Counted from the stretch's first letter, positions 40,010 to 53,036 are shown. The stretch: 64,000 bases of DNA from Cavia porcellus (GCF_034190915.1 NW_026947507.1:28634001-28698000); one strand, 5' to 3'. Translations and numbers: made by a program. Notes: a model not told the origin generated them from the letters alone.

Positions 40010-43000
40010 GTAAAAGATGAGATACCTATAGGTGCAAGTAGTTGACCTGGATTTCAAATCTTATCTATTCCTTTATATAAAAGAACAGAGGATGCTATGT
40101 CTCATTCCTGTTGAGAATTTTTTCTAAACTTATTTTTTAATAGAATCTCAAATAGGAAGCCTATTGAAAAAATAACTCTGATAAAGATGCAAACTTGCTA
40201 AAGAAAATGAAAATACTAATTAATACTTAATTTAATGTACTTCATTATAGTTTCCATTATGAACCAGCAAGAAGCACACGTAGATAGAACAGAGATATTA
40301 AAAGTAGTCATTAAAATTAATTTGCTATGTGCTTTGCCCATGGTGTAAAATAAATGGGATTTTTATCACTATATTGTGGAGTATTAATGTGATCTTATTA
40401 AATGAGCTGAATGAACCTCAGAATTCACCATAAAGTTATTTTTACTCATTTTATTTTAAAATGATTTAGTCTTTCAACCTTTTCAAATAGCTTAGTTTTA
40501 AAAGAGTCATTGGCAAAGAAAGTATAATTACAATGAAGTTTTCATGAGGAATTCTGAGTATCTTTAGAATAAAATAATTAAAAACATACATATTGAGTCA
40601 TTCCCTATATAGCCTAATTTTATCTTTTATTTTATTTTTGTTTTTATTGTTATACGTCTGCAAGAAGAAAACTTGGAATGATAGTGGATCTTTACATAAC
40701 TCTCGTTAAGTTAGGAAATGTACATTCCTAATGTCAATTGTTAAATGTAAATGTGTGCACAATTGGAATTAATTGAATTATAGTTTATATTTAAAATATA
40801 TAAGGAAATGTAGCTAAAAGACTCACATTATAATGAAGTTTGGTGCAATTAAGGAAACAATGTTGCATTTGATTTTGATTTACTTTGAAAAAACTGGAAG
40901 TTAGTTGGTGTGGTACACTCATTACTGTCACCACCACTTTTTGTCAACACTTTTTATCTGTACATTTGCAGCACATGATCATTACATTGTTGTGGAGCAC
41001 TGGTGCATGTACATAACACATCATTATTTTATTTGAGGAAAAAAAGACACAAAAAAAAAGAAAAAGAAAAAGAGACTAACAGCAACAATAAACCTCAAAT
41101 AATAACAGTATTGGTTTTTGAAACAAGATGATAGGAATTTACCAATGCTTGTAATATCACGTATTTCCAGCCTTCAAAAGCTTGCTTAGATTGGCAGATA
41201 GAAATATGTAAAATTGATCAAATCATGTAAGTATTAATTGTTCTTTTCCAAGAACTAATACAATTGGCAGTGAGGTCATCTTAGTCATCTTATGTCTATA
41301 TATACAAAAGACATAAAAACACCTCTTAATTCCCTTCTCTCCTACTCCTCACATCCCTCCCTGTGCCTTGAAACTCTGCTTCCTCTTTTTATTCGCAAAT
41401 GCTGTGTCCACTTTTTCCATTCAATTTTTTTCACATTCTTTTTCCTTCCTCCACCTCCATCTCTTGCTCCCTTTCCCATTGGAGAAAACTCCCTACTTCC
41501 AATTATATAATCTATCGCTCATTTTGCCATTGTTATTTACAATTTTAGGCAGCACAAAGAATGCACAAGTTACTTTAACCTGTGTTAATGAATCTCCTAT
41601 TTCAAATGGAAACACAAACATTTCACATAGGATATTTCACTAAATCAATTACATTTATATGTTCAGTAATAGTTTATTAATTAAAGATCAAATGATTATC
41701 CATGTGTTGATCACTGGTAGGTCAACAACAAGATGAGTTCAATATATAAATCAATGTAAGCAAAGTTTCAAACACAGATGTCCTTTGTTAAGTATTTTAA
41801 GTTTTACATACATAAGCACATCTGTTACCTATATTACATTTATGCTTTCTAAGTTATTAAACAATTCTAAAGGGCTATGTTACCTTGGTATTAATGAATG
41901 GTATACAGTTAAACAACTCAAATAATGACAAGGTAGTAAATCTAGGTCAGTTTCAGAGAAAAAGACAGTCTTTTACTATGATGACAGTTGTGTTTTAGTA
42001 TTTATGTGTATGTGATCATAGCATGTTCACATCACAGACATGAACACTTAAATACTGAGTACTCAAAAAGGTGATCTTAAGGTAACAGAATAGAATGGTA
42101 GTTAAACAGAGTCTGGGCACTGTATGTGTTGGAAGGTGACAATTTAGAAAAACTAAACAATTATATTAGAATTGAAGTCAATAAAAGTATTCAATTAGTA
42201 TTTTTCATAATTTTTGAAATAAAAAAATTTAAAAACTAGCATTACAAATAATAAAGAGAATATAGTTTAAATCAAATGTTTCACATAGTTCAACAGCCTA
42301 GTTGGTCATAATTTCTTTTGAAATGCTAAAATGTATCTTTTTATAGGACTGAAAGTCTTATTCAGTGATGTCATCAAAGAGAAATCACACTCAAATGTAC
42401 TTGGATTTCAGAAAGTAAATATACAAAATATATCACTTCTAATCTACAATTACTGGCCCATAGAGAAGAAAAATGATTTTAATATAATGTTACAACCTCA
42501 ACTGGAATCTTTCATTTCTAAGACATTATTTGGAAGGCAGCAAAACTTGTACACTTCTGTTTATGTGCTCATGTAATCCATCTTGGTTCCTACACTTTTA
42601 ATACTTAGTATAAGTGACTCAGATATAGACCAATCAGTTAACTATTCATGATTTTTAAACAAGTGACCTATTTGTATTTTAGACAATGCAAGGTAAAATA
42701 CTTTTGACCTCATATGTTAAACTTCAAAATATATGGTCAGCATCTTTCTTATTCTCTCATCTTTATTATCATTCATTATCATTTAATAATTGAATGTTTT
42801 GAATTTAGTATATTAAACAATTTCAAAATTATTTGAATCAATTTTATTTTATATTTTCCCTAAAAAGATACACTCATGGATCTTGTTTGTGATTTTACTA
42901 TTGTGATAGTTTATAGTGCAATTTCTATGTACCTATAAGAGCAAGTTTTGCAATATGAATAAAAATACAACCAAGTTTTCAGGTATAAATACATACATCT

Positions 43001-43057
43001 TTATATATATGAATTAGGGTGAAATAATAGAGAAAGAATTAATATAAAAAAGTATAT

Positions 43058-43136
43058 ATTCTTGCTGAGGATATAGGTCAGTGGCACAAGTGTCTATCTG
43101 GCAAGGGCAAGGTCCTAAGTTCAATTCTCGGCACGC
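43058..43136 (+). mobile_element. ID-like SINE
   Basis: 'gctgaggatataggtcagtggcac', 'ctatctggcaagggcaag', 'aagttcaattctcggcac'. Its tail runs directly into the CA microsatellite. Confidence 0.7.
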
Positions 43137-43142
43137 ACGTGT

Positions 43143-43185
<43 letters not shown>
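43143..43185. repeat. (CA)n microsatellite
   Basis: About 21 CA units, likely seeded by the ID tail. It ends about 57 bp before the 63-bp SPOCK3 exon. Confidence 0.95.
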
Positions 43186-43188
<3 letters not shown>

Positions 43189-43242
43189 CATATTCTTTAT
43201 TTAGCTGCAATACTTGAAGTAACATTTCTAATGCCATTCCAG

Positions 43243-43305
43243 ACCCACCTTGCCAGACGGAGCTCAGCAATATTCCCAAGCGGCAAGGTGTAAAGAAACT
43301 CCTGG
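43243..43305 (+). CDS. SPOCK3: SPOCK3 63-bp linker exon
   Basis: This small exon encodes the start of the thyroglobulin type-1 module: DPPCQTELSN, then a basic RQGVKKLL stretch. The acceptor is TTCCAG at 43241-43242 and the donor is CTGG/GTGAGT, a near-consensus site. It begins with the last two bases of an Asp codon and ends with the first base of a Gly codon, fitting the exons either side. The first cysteine of the Tg1 domain lies here, so this exon and the next fold together. Confidence 0.93.
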
Positions 43306-44224
43306 GTGAGTAATAATTCATTCTTCTGAAGGTTTTATTGCTTACATAAATAACCCCAGGGAAACAACAACATAAAATCAATACTAATCCTACAAAGACA
43401 GACTGCACTAAATTTCAACAACAAAATTTATGAACTTTTGGAAAGCCATTAAACTTACTTTTATTACACCTATTGAAAGATATCGTGTCTGCTTTGTTAC
43501 CCTAATGTAATGTTCATCGTGCAAGTTATTAAGTTAAAAAAGAGATTTAAACAATACTAATGTTAAAACATCAGCAGAAACTTATAACTCTGTCACTCGA
43601 AATTTAAGAATTAAAGATTTTATATATTTACGATTATATATGTTATTTCAAGTATATATTTTATAGATGTGTAGAAAACATTGTATTTCAGAATATAAGC
43701 TGGCTTTTTTTCCTGTTTAGTGCTTTCCATTAGTATTTTTACTACCTTAAGTTTAGCAAGATGATACAATTCTACGGACAGATAGATAGGAGATAATTGC
43801 AAATTTCACCCACAGTCTAGAAATATGTGACTGTTTGACTATTATCAGATCACTGCATTTGATTACTGTATTTGATTATTGTTTGGTCTGGTCAGCATAA
43901 TTTTAAATAAACTCTTTTAAAAGAACTTTGCAATCAGACCTTAATTCTGCATTTTACCCTTGGAAAAACTACACTTTCCGGAGTGACAAATGTTAAAATG
44001 CTAATTTACTTAATTCATCATATAAATCCATGAAATGGAAGCAGCTCCTTATGGAGCTGAGAAGTTTTTTCTCCAGGAATCACTCGCAATATAGTGTGGT
44101 AATGGTGAAAATCAACAAGTGTATGTCTTAAGTGCACTGATGATGCACAGTGCATACCTAATGAAAAGTCCTCAACTTACAGAGTATGTGTACGTTTGTG
44201 TGTGCCTGTGTGTTCGTTTCACAG
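43306..44224 (+). other. SPOCK3: SPOCK3 intron, 0.9 kb
   Basis: Short AT-rich intron with a GTGAGT donor and a TG-rich, T-rich acceptor tract ending TTTCACAG. Nothing else is seen in it. Confidence 0.85.
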
Positions 44225-44362
44225 GACAATATATTCCCCTGTGTGATGAAGATGGCTACTACAAGCCTACACAATGCCATGGCAGTATTGGGCAGTGCTG
44301 GTGTGTTGACAGATACGGAAATGAAGTAATAGGAACCAGAATAAATGGTGTGGCCACCTGTG
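44225..44362 (+). CDS. SPOCK3: SPOCK3 coding exon, thyroglobulin type-1 domain
   Basis: The exon is 138 bp and encodes the diagnostic Tg1 core: GQYIPLCDEDGYYKPTQC, a QCWCVD motif, and a closing VATC. The QC and CWCV signatures give the family part of its name (Cwcv). Tg1 modules in this family are disulphide-bonded, and some inhibit cysteine proteases; which role holds here cannot be read from sequence. The acceptor is CACAG ending at 44224 and the donor is TGTG/GTAAGG. All expected Cys positions visible in the module are present. Confidence 0.95.
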
Positions 44363-45823
44363 GTAAGGAGAAAGTTGCTTCTTTATTCAATTTACAAGCT
44401 TGAGATTAAGTACTCCAGTGCCTAATTCATTTGTTCAAAAGTGAAGATTCACTCTGTGAAGTCCATACCATATGCAGGCCTAGAAAACTTATTCTTATAC
44501 ATTAAAAAACTTTGGTAATATATTCATATGCCTGCTTTAGATACTTGAGGGAGAATTACTAAAACCTGGGTTGATTTTCTACCTAAGATTTGCTACTTAA
44601 ACAACTGTTGGATTTTTACTCTTCTCAGATAAGGCAGGCTTTTGTTACTGATTTCAGTGGAAGTCATTGTAAATTAGTGGATGCAGGGCTCCCCCAGAAT
44701 ACCTTTTTTTGTCCAAACCTCCAGGGTGAGTGACTTTTATGAGATATGTAAGCTCACCACTCACTAACCAAGACAAAAAAAAAAAAAAAAAAACTGTCCA
44801 TAAATTGCAACCATATCAACATATTGCTTACTTTTTATGTTTGAATGAGAAAAATGTAATTTATTTTTAAACTGTACTTATAATTAATACTCCATTTTAT
44901 AAACATAAATGTCTATTATGTCCCAAAAGAGTAACAGCTAAGTTGAGTATCTCATGTAGACATTTTAAAGTTTCATTGTGGTGTCTTTTGTACTACAGAA
45001 TTCTCCAGAATGTGAGATTCAAATCAGAACGTTTGTTCTTCCTGTGAAGATTTCTAATTACAAACATTCATGCAAGGCAGAAATTAATGGATTATGATTT
45101 GACTAGGAAAAGTGATCAAAACTAAAAATAAAATGCTTAGTTTTGCATTTTAAAAAAACGTTTAAAAATGTATCCTCATGCACTATTGAAATGGACAAAG
45201 ACTGTTTAGGAAAAGATAAATAGTAAATAAAGATAATCTTTCTCATTCAGTCCCTATTTGAGATACACATTCATTTGTTCCATAAAAGTTTTAAATAACT
45301 TGGCTTTATTTTCTAACTTGACCAACATGATTAGCTCTAAACAGGGAAAAAAAGCTAATTTGCATAACTTTAACAGAGACAACATGGCTTTGTAATGTAT
45401 AATTTATAGTAGTTGCATTATTAATTACTTCAGTTATCTCTGATGTCAGTGATGGATAAAGAATTTTAATTTTTTATGTTGCAAATAAAATTGTAAGGAA
45501 ATAATTTCAGTAAGTTAACAAGGAAATTATTTCTAAGGGTTTTTTGGCATGTTGTGACTAATAGAGAAAGTTAGAAAGCAGCAATATTTTCTTTGCATAT
45601 GGATATATCAGTGTACCACCAACAACCATTTTAGACATTGAATTACATTAATAGGTTTCTTATAGTTACCAAAGGATTATAAAATTAAGTATTAGAAACA
45701 GTAAAAAAATGAAGATACTACATTTGAGGAGTTGAAAAGTAAGCATATGCTGAGATATGTTTATTAATACCACTAGAAATATACTTTGATGTTTTTTTTT
45801 AAAGTATTGACTAGGAATGTTAG

Positions 45824-46075
45824 TGCTCTGTTGCTATAGTAACAGATTCCCTTTACATAGTGACTTAATCTACTCTTGCAATTCCGAGCATCACAATCAA
45901 TCATGAGTCTTGCCAAGCTTGACCTCCACATGTCGCAGAGCAGGGCTCACTTGTGAAGGTCCTGGGGCACAATCTGTTCCCCTGCCTCTTCCACCTTCTA
46001 GAAGCCACTTGCAATCCCTATGGATACTTTGCTACAACTGAATCCACCAATTTTAGGTCTCTCTGAGAATTTTTT
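45824..46075 (+). repeat. Old interspersed repeat
   Basis: 'ctctgttgctatagtaacagattccctttac' and later 'gggcacaatctgttcccctgcctcttccacc' resemble the repeat family at 9840. Highly diverged. Confidence 0.35.
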
Positions 46076-46079
46076 GGGG

Positions 46080-46216
46080 GGGCTGGGTCTTGATATGTAG
46101 TTCAGATTGGCCTTGAATTCACTATGCAGTGTAGGCCGGCCTTGAACTCACATTGGTCCTCTTGCCTCAGCTTCCTGATGGCTGGGATTACAAGCATGGA
46201 CCACCATGCCCAGTTT
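46080..46216 (-). mobile_element. B1-like SINE, antisense
   Basis: 'gtagttcagattggccttgaattcac', 'cttgcctcagcttcctgatggctgggattacaagcatggaccaccatgccc' is the reversed B1/Alu-type block order. Confidence 0.75.
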
Positions 46217-46269
46217 TTGACCGTTCTTGTGTGATCATGTTTCCTGAGATTCTATGTGGGAAAGGTGCT

Positions 46270-47153
46270 TAAATACTATTTTATTTTTTAATATTTTATT
46301 AAGCTAATTTGTATAGTTTAGATACACATAATCATATTCATGATAGATAAATTTTACCTGTGTATAATGTCTTGATTCCTTTTCTCCCAATTCCCTCCAC
46401 TTCCTTCAATTCCTTTACTCCTCCTTATCTACAAAGCTTTATTTTCACTTTCTCCTTCTTTTATCGTTTTTTTCTTTTCCCTTCGTCCCCATTCCATTTC
46501 CCTGTCCTTTGAACCACATTTTCCTATTTCACAGTAACCATTGTACCCTTTGATCCCTATTTAAACTGTTGGTTTCTCACAACAGAGAAACTTTGATTTA
46601 CATATGTGTCATTGATTTATTTCACTTAAGAGTATGGTCTCAAGATGCATTCATTTACCTAGAAATGTGTCATCTTTTTGGCTGAGTACTACTCCACCAT
46701 ATAATTTTTTTTCACTTTCATTTACTTAATGGGCATTTGTTTCGAAGATTTAGCTATCACAAACTGTGCTGCTAAGAGATTAGAAGATTACCAAACTACT
46801 CCAAACATACTCAGCCGGTTTATTTTTGACAAAGGGGCTAAACACATTCACTGGAAGAAAAATAGCCTCTTTACTAAATGGTGCTGGAAAACTTGGCTTC
46901 CCACGTAAGAAGACCCATGTCTCTTACAATGAACTAAGCTAAAATCTAAATAAATCAAAGATCCAAACATTAAGACAGAAGCACTGAATATCTGGAAGGT
47001 AGAATAGGTAGAATAGTTGTAGAACTCTTGAACGCAGAGGTCTACACAAAGATTTCATGAACAAAATCTAAGTTGCACAGGAAACACAACAACTAAGATC
47101 TCATCCTATTAAACAGCTTTTGCACTACAAAAGAAATCATCAACATAATGAAA
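46270..47153 (-). mobile_element. L1 insertion with 5' inversion
   Basis: About 46270-46770 is reversed L1 3' end (same wording as 22016 and 30910), stopping at 'cacaaactgtgctgct'. From about 46775 to 47153 the strand switches to L1 ORF2 sense ('ttatttttgacaaaggggctaaacac', 'ggtgctggaaaacttggcttcccac', 'gcttttgcactacaaaagaaatcatcaac'). Part of ORF2 between the two pieces is missing. Confidence 0.7.
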
Positions 47154-47657
47154 GGTTCTTTGACTTCAATGACTAAGTGACAATTTGGGTCCACGTGTGT
47201 AATACAGAATATTCCCTCTAATTCAAGGTCCTTAATGTAATCACAAGAACAAAGTTCTTTCCTAGCTAAAACATGGCATTGGGTTCCAGGGTTTATGAAA
47301 TAAATATTTAGAAAACCAGTATACACCTGAGAGTTCTGTAGAAGAAATTCTAAATGCTTTGTGTCAGCTGGACATAATTTTTTAAAACTTAGCAGAAATC
47401 AATATTAATGAACTAGAAATCTTACATAGTGCAACTCCATAAAGATTCTGCAATGAGCACATACATTTTAACAAATAATAGAGTTTTGTCATGTAACTTT
47501 TTTTTAGAAAATGAAGTGAGCTTTTAAAATTTTCATTAAATTAGTTGAATAATGAACTAGAAATGTGATTGATTTCCTCAATTTTCACTAGAGTTTAATA
47601 TTTCACATAAATTATTCTACTAAAATCTCAATTAAATTTAATATTTACTTTCATTAG

Positions 47658-47827
47658 CTCTAGATTTTGAGATCTCTGGAGATTTTGCAAGTGGAGACCT
47701 CCATGAATGGACTGATGATGAAGACGAAGCAGAAGACATCATGAATGATAAAGAAGAAATTGAAGATGATGATGAAGAGGAAGGGGATGACGACGACGAT
47801 GGTGATGAACACGATGGATACATTTGA
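47658..47827 (+). CDS. SPOCK3: SPOCK3 last coding exon, acidic proteoglycan tail
   Basis: The final coding segment has 56 codons including TGA at 47825-47827. It opens with DFEISGDFASGD, which carries two Ser-Gly-Asp sites in acidic context. These are the glycosaminoglycan (heparan or chondroitin sulphate) attachment sites known for testicans. It then becomes a run dominated by Asp and Glu and ends HDGYI. The acidic run is encoded by GAT/GAC/GAA/GAG repeats and is a plausible site of in-frame length variation. The acceptor is TTTCATTAG at 47656-47657. The high acidity agrees with testican-3 C-termini; any calcium or cation binding by the tail is inference. Confidence 0.94.
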
Positions 47828-49290
47828 TCACTGAGACCTGAAGTCAATGAAGCTTACATTTCTAATATTCACAAAGTGATAGCTTACCGATAATTACCTT
47901 CCTGCTATCAAACAAAATGATTCTCAACCTGACATCTATTTTGTATAATTATTTCAAATATTGCAGCTAAAAGTCATAGAACTTTATGTTTAAAAAAGAA
48001 TAATTTATTCTCAATTTTTATATGCCTTAGAGAAAAAGAAAATACATATGGAAGATAGCCAGACAAAAGAAAGTTGTGAAGAGCTACTACAACAAATTTT
48101 TCATAAAAACAAACTTATAAATGTTCTACAAAGTAACAACCAACATTGCTTGGGCTGTTACATTCTGCTTTTATGAAAGATACTTTGAGTTAAATTTATG
48201 GTAACTTACATGTGACATGGAACTCAAGAATTTTACAAAGTTATGCATGACTTTAATCACAGATCCAAGTAGCGTCTTCCCAAACATCAGGGTACATGAG
48301 AGAGACACCACATAGTTTAAACAAAATGACCATTGTAGAATCCTTATTAATGATGTTTTCTGAATATGATAGGATATTTTGTAAAGTGACAAGTATGAAA
48401 AATAATGGATACTGAAAGGTAAACCTTAGTTAACCTTTCTAATTTTTATTTTAATCTGAGTGGCAGTCTCATGTATATTTTTGAATATTCTGAAATAGCA
48501 TGATTTCTGTATTTCTCTATGCTTCTGACCAGCAATTAAGGAATATGCTTTAAATTACAAGACAGAGAGAAAGATTTATTTCTGCCATATTTTCAATAAT
48601 GGATTTTCATTTGCCCCACGGTCAAATTTTAAAATATTAATTCTGATTTATTTACTGATCTAGGTAAAATTTGCATTTAATCTTAGAATTATGCCATTTT
48701 TGTTAGTAGTGCTGAGATTTAGAGAACGTATTGTACGGTGTCTTGCAAACAATAGAAATAGAAAGGTTTAGCATGCATACCAATATAGGATATTAGGCAA
48801 TATTTAAGCACACCTAATTAACAAATTAACAGTAAAGGTATTGCAGCTGGAATGAAGAAATTGGAATATGTTTCTTTCTTTTTTTCTATTGTTACATAAT
48901 TGCCATGTGGACTTGTTTATAATTAATGCATAGAGTGGCATTTAAGATTTACCTGTAGCAAAAATTACTTTAATTGCTATATTTTAGTTAGCATGTTAAT
49001 TACTTGTGTAGACATTTTGGCACACCATCACTTTTACATATATCAGACCAATGGTTTAGCGCCCATAATAAAAATGGAGACTCTTGTTAAATAACACATA
49101 ATGCTATCTTTACTTTCAACAGTGAATTAACTGATTTAATGTTATAATAGTCATTGAAAAGCAAAACTGTTGGATTCGTTCCATTTAATTTATAAACACT
49201 AAATAAAAACTTTAATGTTGACCTTACATAATATTTCAAGTACAATGCATTTTCTTTTTTACTGTTTATGTATAGTTTAAAAATAAAAAA
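47828..49290 (+). other. SPOCK3: SPOCK3 3' UTR (approximate end)
   Basis: AT-rich, repeat-poor sequence follows the stop codon. AATAAA hexamers at 49067-49072 and 49282-49287 are the best poly(A) signal candidates. A 3' UTR of roughly 1.2 to 1.5 kb would be reasonable for this gene. Which signal is used cannot be told from sequence alone. Confidence 0.55.
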
Positions 49291-52200
49291 AAATCTTATA
49301 ACCAAAGTAAATTGTTCTTAATGATTTTCCTTGGGCATATATATGGTAACATGAATGTTTTTAAACATACTTCTCAGTTTTTAAGATAGAGATATTACTA
49401 CCTTGGGAAGGGTTTCTGGGTCTTATTTTTCTTATTGAATGTTGTATTTTCAGGTATGATAAAATTATTTTTTTTGCTTTGCCTTAATTTCATGTTTTCC
49501 TAATTTGTGAAGTAAATCATTTTCATCCTTGAAGGGATAGCATCTTTTAAAACCATTTCTGTCATATGGTACATAATTTCTTTATCTAAAACTCTAGGAA
49601 TAGCGTCTTTGTAAAGTATTTAGATAGCACTATCTATTTAATGAATTGAACATTTCTATTTTATTGAAGTATAGCTAGTGAATTGGTTGGGGAAAGACCA
49701 AAAGACAAATTCTATACAAAAATTTAACAAATTAATTTAGAGTAATGGATATAGTAGCCTTGAAGTTAAGCAGTTTTTGAAAATTTCACTTTCAATATTC
49801 CCAGCAAAGGAACCAACTCAATAGCAAATATTAAACTGAAAATGTAAAAATAATGCATTTTATATAAACTATTTATGTACAACGTATTTGTATGTTTGTA
49901 TATGAATTGTATTTGTGATATATTTTAGGCCACTTGATCATATTTTAATTCATTTTTGGATATTTTCAGTCAGTGAAATTTTATTTCAGCATTTTTTAAC
50001 AGTAAATATGAAGATTGGGCATCTGTAGTAAACCAGTTACTACTTAGGGCACAAGAGGCTCATTAGTGAACAATGTAAACATGATGTTAATGCAAAATAG
50101 AAGATATTTTCCAAATCCAAACAAAATGCAGTTTCATGTTTCATTGAAATAAATCAAAGATATTTCCTCTATTTAATTTAAATGAATATTGAAGTGTTTT
50201 GAAATTCTATGTCTTTAACAAAAATCTTCAAGTATTGTTTTAATTAAAAATAATTCAATTATCCTAATATTTTTCCTCTTTACATTGAATTTTGATTCAT
50301 AGACATGAAATCACACTAACAGGCTTCATTTCTGTAGTTTTAATTTGAAAAGATACATGCAAGTGAAGAATTAAACAACATTCTGGATCACAGAAAATTA
50401 TAATTAGAGCAGTGGAGAAAAGAGTAAATTATATACATAAAACACACACTGTTTCTGATGCATCACAATATGTTACATAAATTTATGAATGCTTTATTTT
50501 GTGCATATTAGCATAACCATTTGAGTATGCTGCAGAGCATGATGGAAGAAATAAACTACATTTAAAATGAACATAAAGCATTATAATTTTGATCAAAATG
50601 ATATGTGGCCTGAAGTAAACTCTGTGTTACTGCCAATAATGTACTACAATAAAATTAATCTATTCATTAAGAACAGCCTAAATAATTAATAAAACAGCTG
50701 CCAAATGTACTTTATTTTCTATATATACTCTATTTATATAAAGCTAAAAAGTATGTGAAAACAACACATAAGGATCAATCCTGCTGAGAGTTTATTTAGA
50801 AAGGGTTTAGAGAAAAATATAAATATTTGTTTCATATGAAATATTTTGATGACTTCTTTCATGTAAAAGAAATGATGCTTCAGTTTCTGAAATAAGTAAT
50901 CCAGGTCTTTCTACATAAACCAGTTTTCAAGATGTACTAATTGGGGGAAAAGTGTATAACTGAATGAAATCAGCAGAACAAGTTTTGGTAATGTTTGTTT
51001 TGCCTGATACATGTGTACATGCATCCATGTACATACATGACAACTTTAATTTTGGGCTTCCAACTTAAAAAATTGAGTTGGTCACATTAATATCTCCTTT
51101 CCTTTGTTTATAATGAATTATCTGAGCAATCATAGCATAGATTGCCCAAATGAAGTGAGAAAACTCAAAAATTTAGAATATTGAATGTGGTATAAAGTTA
51201 TAAATAAATGAAGAGACCCTGTAGCAAACTTTTTTCAACATTGTTTTAAACCTAATAACTAATATCAAGGTGGAAGTAATGAGAGAAAACATTTTAATTC
51301 ATTGCACACATTTTTATATGAAATAATACCATATTTTCTCCCTTGACATAAAAATTATTTCACTAATTGTATAACTTGGTCTCATAAAGCTTTTTCAATG
51401 ATTGTGTCAGTGAACAATTTCATGGCAATCTCAGCTTTAGATACATGAGATTGTGTCTCAGAGTTTCTTGGGAAATTCAATCTGAAAGAATCTTTTCACA
51501 TAAATTTTTTTTTCTGTTCAGTTATGTATTATTTCTTCAATTTTTGTGTTAACTGATACTTCACATAATAATTTCATGTACCTTAATAAAAAATCTTAGC
51601 TAGTAAAATTAAGAAAAATCAGTTCATAATAAAACAAGATTAAGGTAACACACAAACAATTAGACGAAAAATTAAATGAAAAGATGAGAAAAACATTCCA
51701 TAAGCAGTGTGAATGCTCATTAGACACATATTCAACAGACACAGATGCAAGGACATCCTTAAAGAATTTATTTTTAATATATATTTATTAATTGTCATAA
51801 TGATCTTCAGTAGCACAAGCATATATTTGAACTTAGAGTCTATAGATCTTATCTTTTGCATGTATGTAACATAGCTTAATTTATTATTCCTAGAGGATTT
51901 GTTTGACGGCTACATGGAACAAAAATTGAAACTCAGTTCATTATGTCTCTCATCTAGTGGGGATTCATGAAATCTTAATTTTATTCAACACTTTAAAAAT
52001 AAATCAGCAATAGTTGTCTTAGTTGTCTTATTAAACTCAAGATATGGTGCCCAATTTATCTTCTCTTTTTAGAGCTTTGTTGACATTTATCCACAGATAT
52101 AATAATAATAATAATAATGCTTTCATATTCTAAATAAGTATAATAAATAATACTCATATTGTAAGGTCAATAGAAAGATAAAATAAATTATTGTGCTCCT

Positions 52201-52666
52201 GGTGTCTGGAATACAATAAATAGGAAATAAATGCAGTTTTTAGTTTTGTTGGCTCATAGTGCAGTAAAATCACATTAAGAAATTGAAACCTAAATATCTT
52301 AGTAAGTTTCCCCAAATTTTCTTAATTTAGGATTAGGTCTAGTTCAAGAGTGCTATTGACCAGTGTTTGTATATACTTGCTACAAGTTTCATACATTAAA
52401 TTCACCCTGGCATTATTTTTCCTATATTAGAAATAAGGAATCATATAAATCATGTGTTATCATCCTTCCCAGTTCCTTCTTGGTGCATAAAACATTTTCC
52501 TTCTGTTCACAGTCAAGTTGAAGCAATGTAACTGAGCTAAAGTAACCAGGATTGTGCTCAACAGTGCAGAGGTCATAACCCTCACCCATTACAAGTGATA
52601 GGGATCACCAGGTGACAGAGCCATGACTTTATCCCTTGCCTCCCATTCTCCTGATCATTTCACTAC
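49291..52666. other. Intergenic, no gene seen
   Basis: AT-rich DNA between the SPOCK3 end and the first retroviral LTR. It contains a short AAT trinucleotide run at about 52098-52119. I recognise no exon, RNA gene or clear repeat family here. Confidence 0.6.
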
Positions 52667-53033
52667 TGTCAGGCTGATATAGGGGAAAGAAACTCCTAAC
52701 CTGCTAGAGGTCTGGTGAAAGATTCTTGCCTTAGTAGAAATTATGGCAATGGTCTAATGTGGTGGAAGACCAAGGCAAGATCACCTACCACATCTTGCTT
52801 TTTCCTCATCCTTAATTGCAACAGGAAGGGTCCTGTTTGTGTGCAAAGAAAATTCCAGTCAGTTCTTTGCATGCCCACCCTAAGCGCCACCCTGGTCAGA
52901 GGTTATATATATAGATCCCATACCCCACATCCAGCAGAGGAAGCCAGGCTGCCAGTGGTCAAGGAGTTCTCTCCACATCCTTGTAATAAAGGCCATCTTA
53001 CTTTATATTCTCTCGTTACGCTGAAAATTTTCA
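52667..53033 (+). mobile_element. Class I ERV 5' LTR
   Basis: The proposed LTR begins TGTCAGGC and ends TTTTCA. It contains a TATA-like 'ttatatatatag' (about 52901) and an AATAAA (52985-52990). A primer-binding site follows within four bases. The left boundary is inferred from the TG and the family-like opening. Confidence 0.6.
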
Positions 53034-53036
53034 TAA

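Larger units (their letters stand above)
40010..43242 (+). other. SPOCK3: SPOCK3 intron, 3.2 kb
   Basis: This intron is AT-rich and starts GTAAAA. Near its 3' end it contains an ID-like SINE followed by a CA microsatellite; the acceptor CATTCCAG lies only about 55 bp beyond the CA tract. No gene is seen in 40020-43050. Confidence 0.8.
44363..47657 (+). other. SPOCK3: SPOCK3 last intron, 3.3 kb
   Basis: The intron starts GTAAGG and ends TTACTTTCATTAG. It contains an A-tract at about 44774-44792, an old repeat at about 45824-46075, an antisense B1-like SINE and an L1 with a 5' inversion. No gene is seen in about 44420-45800 or 47160-47640. Confidence 0.8.
1..49290 (+). other. SPOCK3: SPOCK3 (testican-3) gene, 3' portion
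   Basis: Five coding exons on the + strand translate into one collinear protein that I recognise as testican-3, a secreted calcium-binding proteoglycan of the SPARC/osteonectin, Cwcv and Kazal-like family. Every internal intron boundary is GT/AG and every junction splits a codon after its first base, so all exons share phase and join without a shift. The N-terminal signal peptide, the testican-specific domain and the Kazal/follistatin module must lie before base 1. I saw no exon for them in the long first intron. The right limit is set by candidate poly(A) signals near 49067 and 49282 and is approximate. Assignment to SPOCK3 rather than SPOCK1 or SPOCK2 rests on the EF-hand exon and the acidic tail wording. 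Confidence 0.9.

Noticed and set aside
43081..43408. Open frames through the CA tract on both strands
   Set aside because: Microsatellite artefact; the real coding sequence is the 63-bp SPOCK3 exon in a frame confirmed by its neighbours.
47638..47847. Ser-rich - strand frame
   Set aside because: Reverse reading of the acidic SPOCK3 tail.
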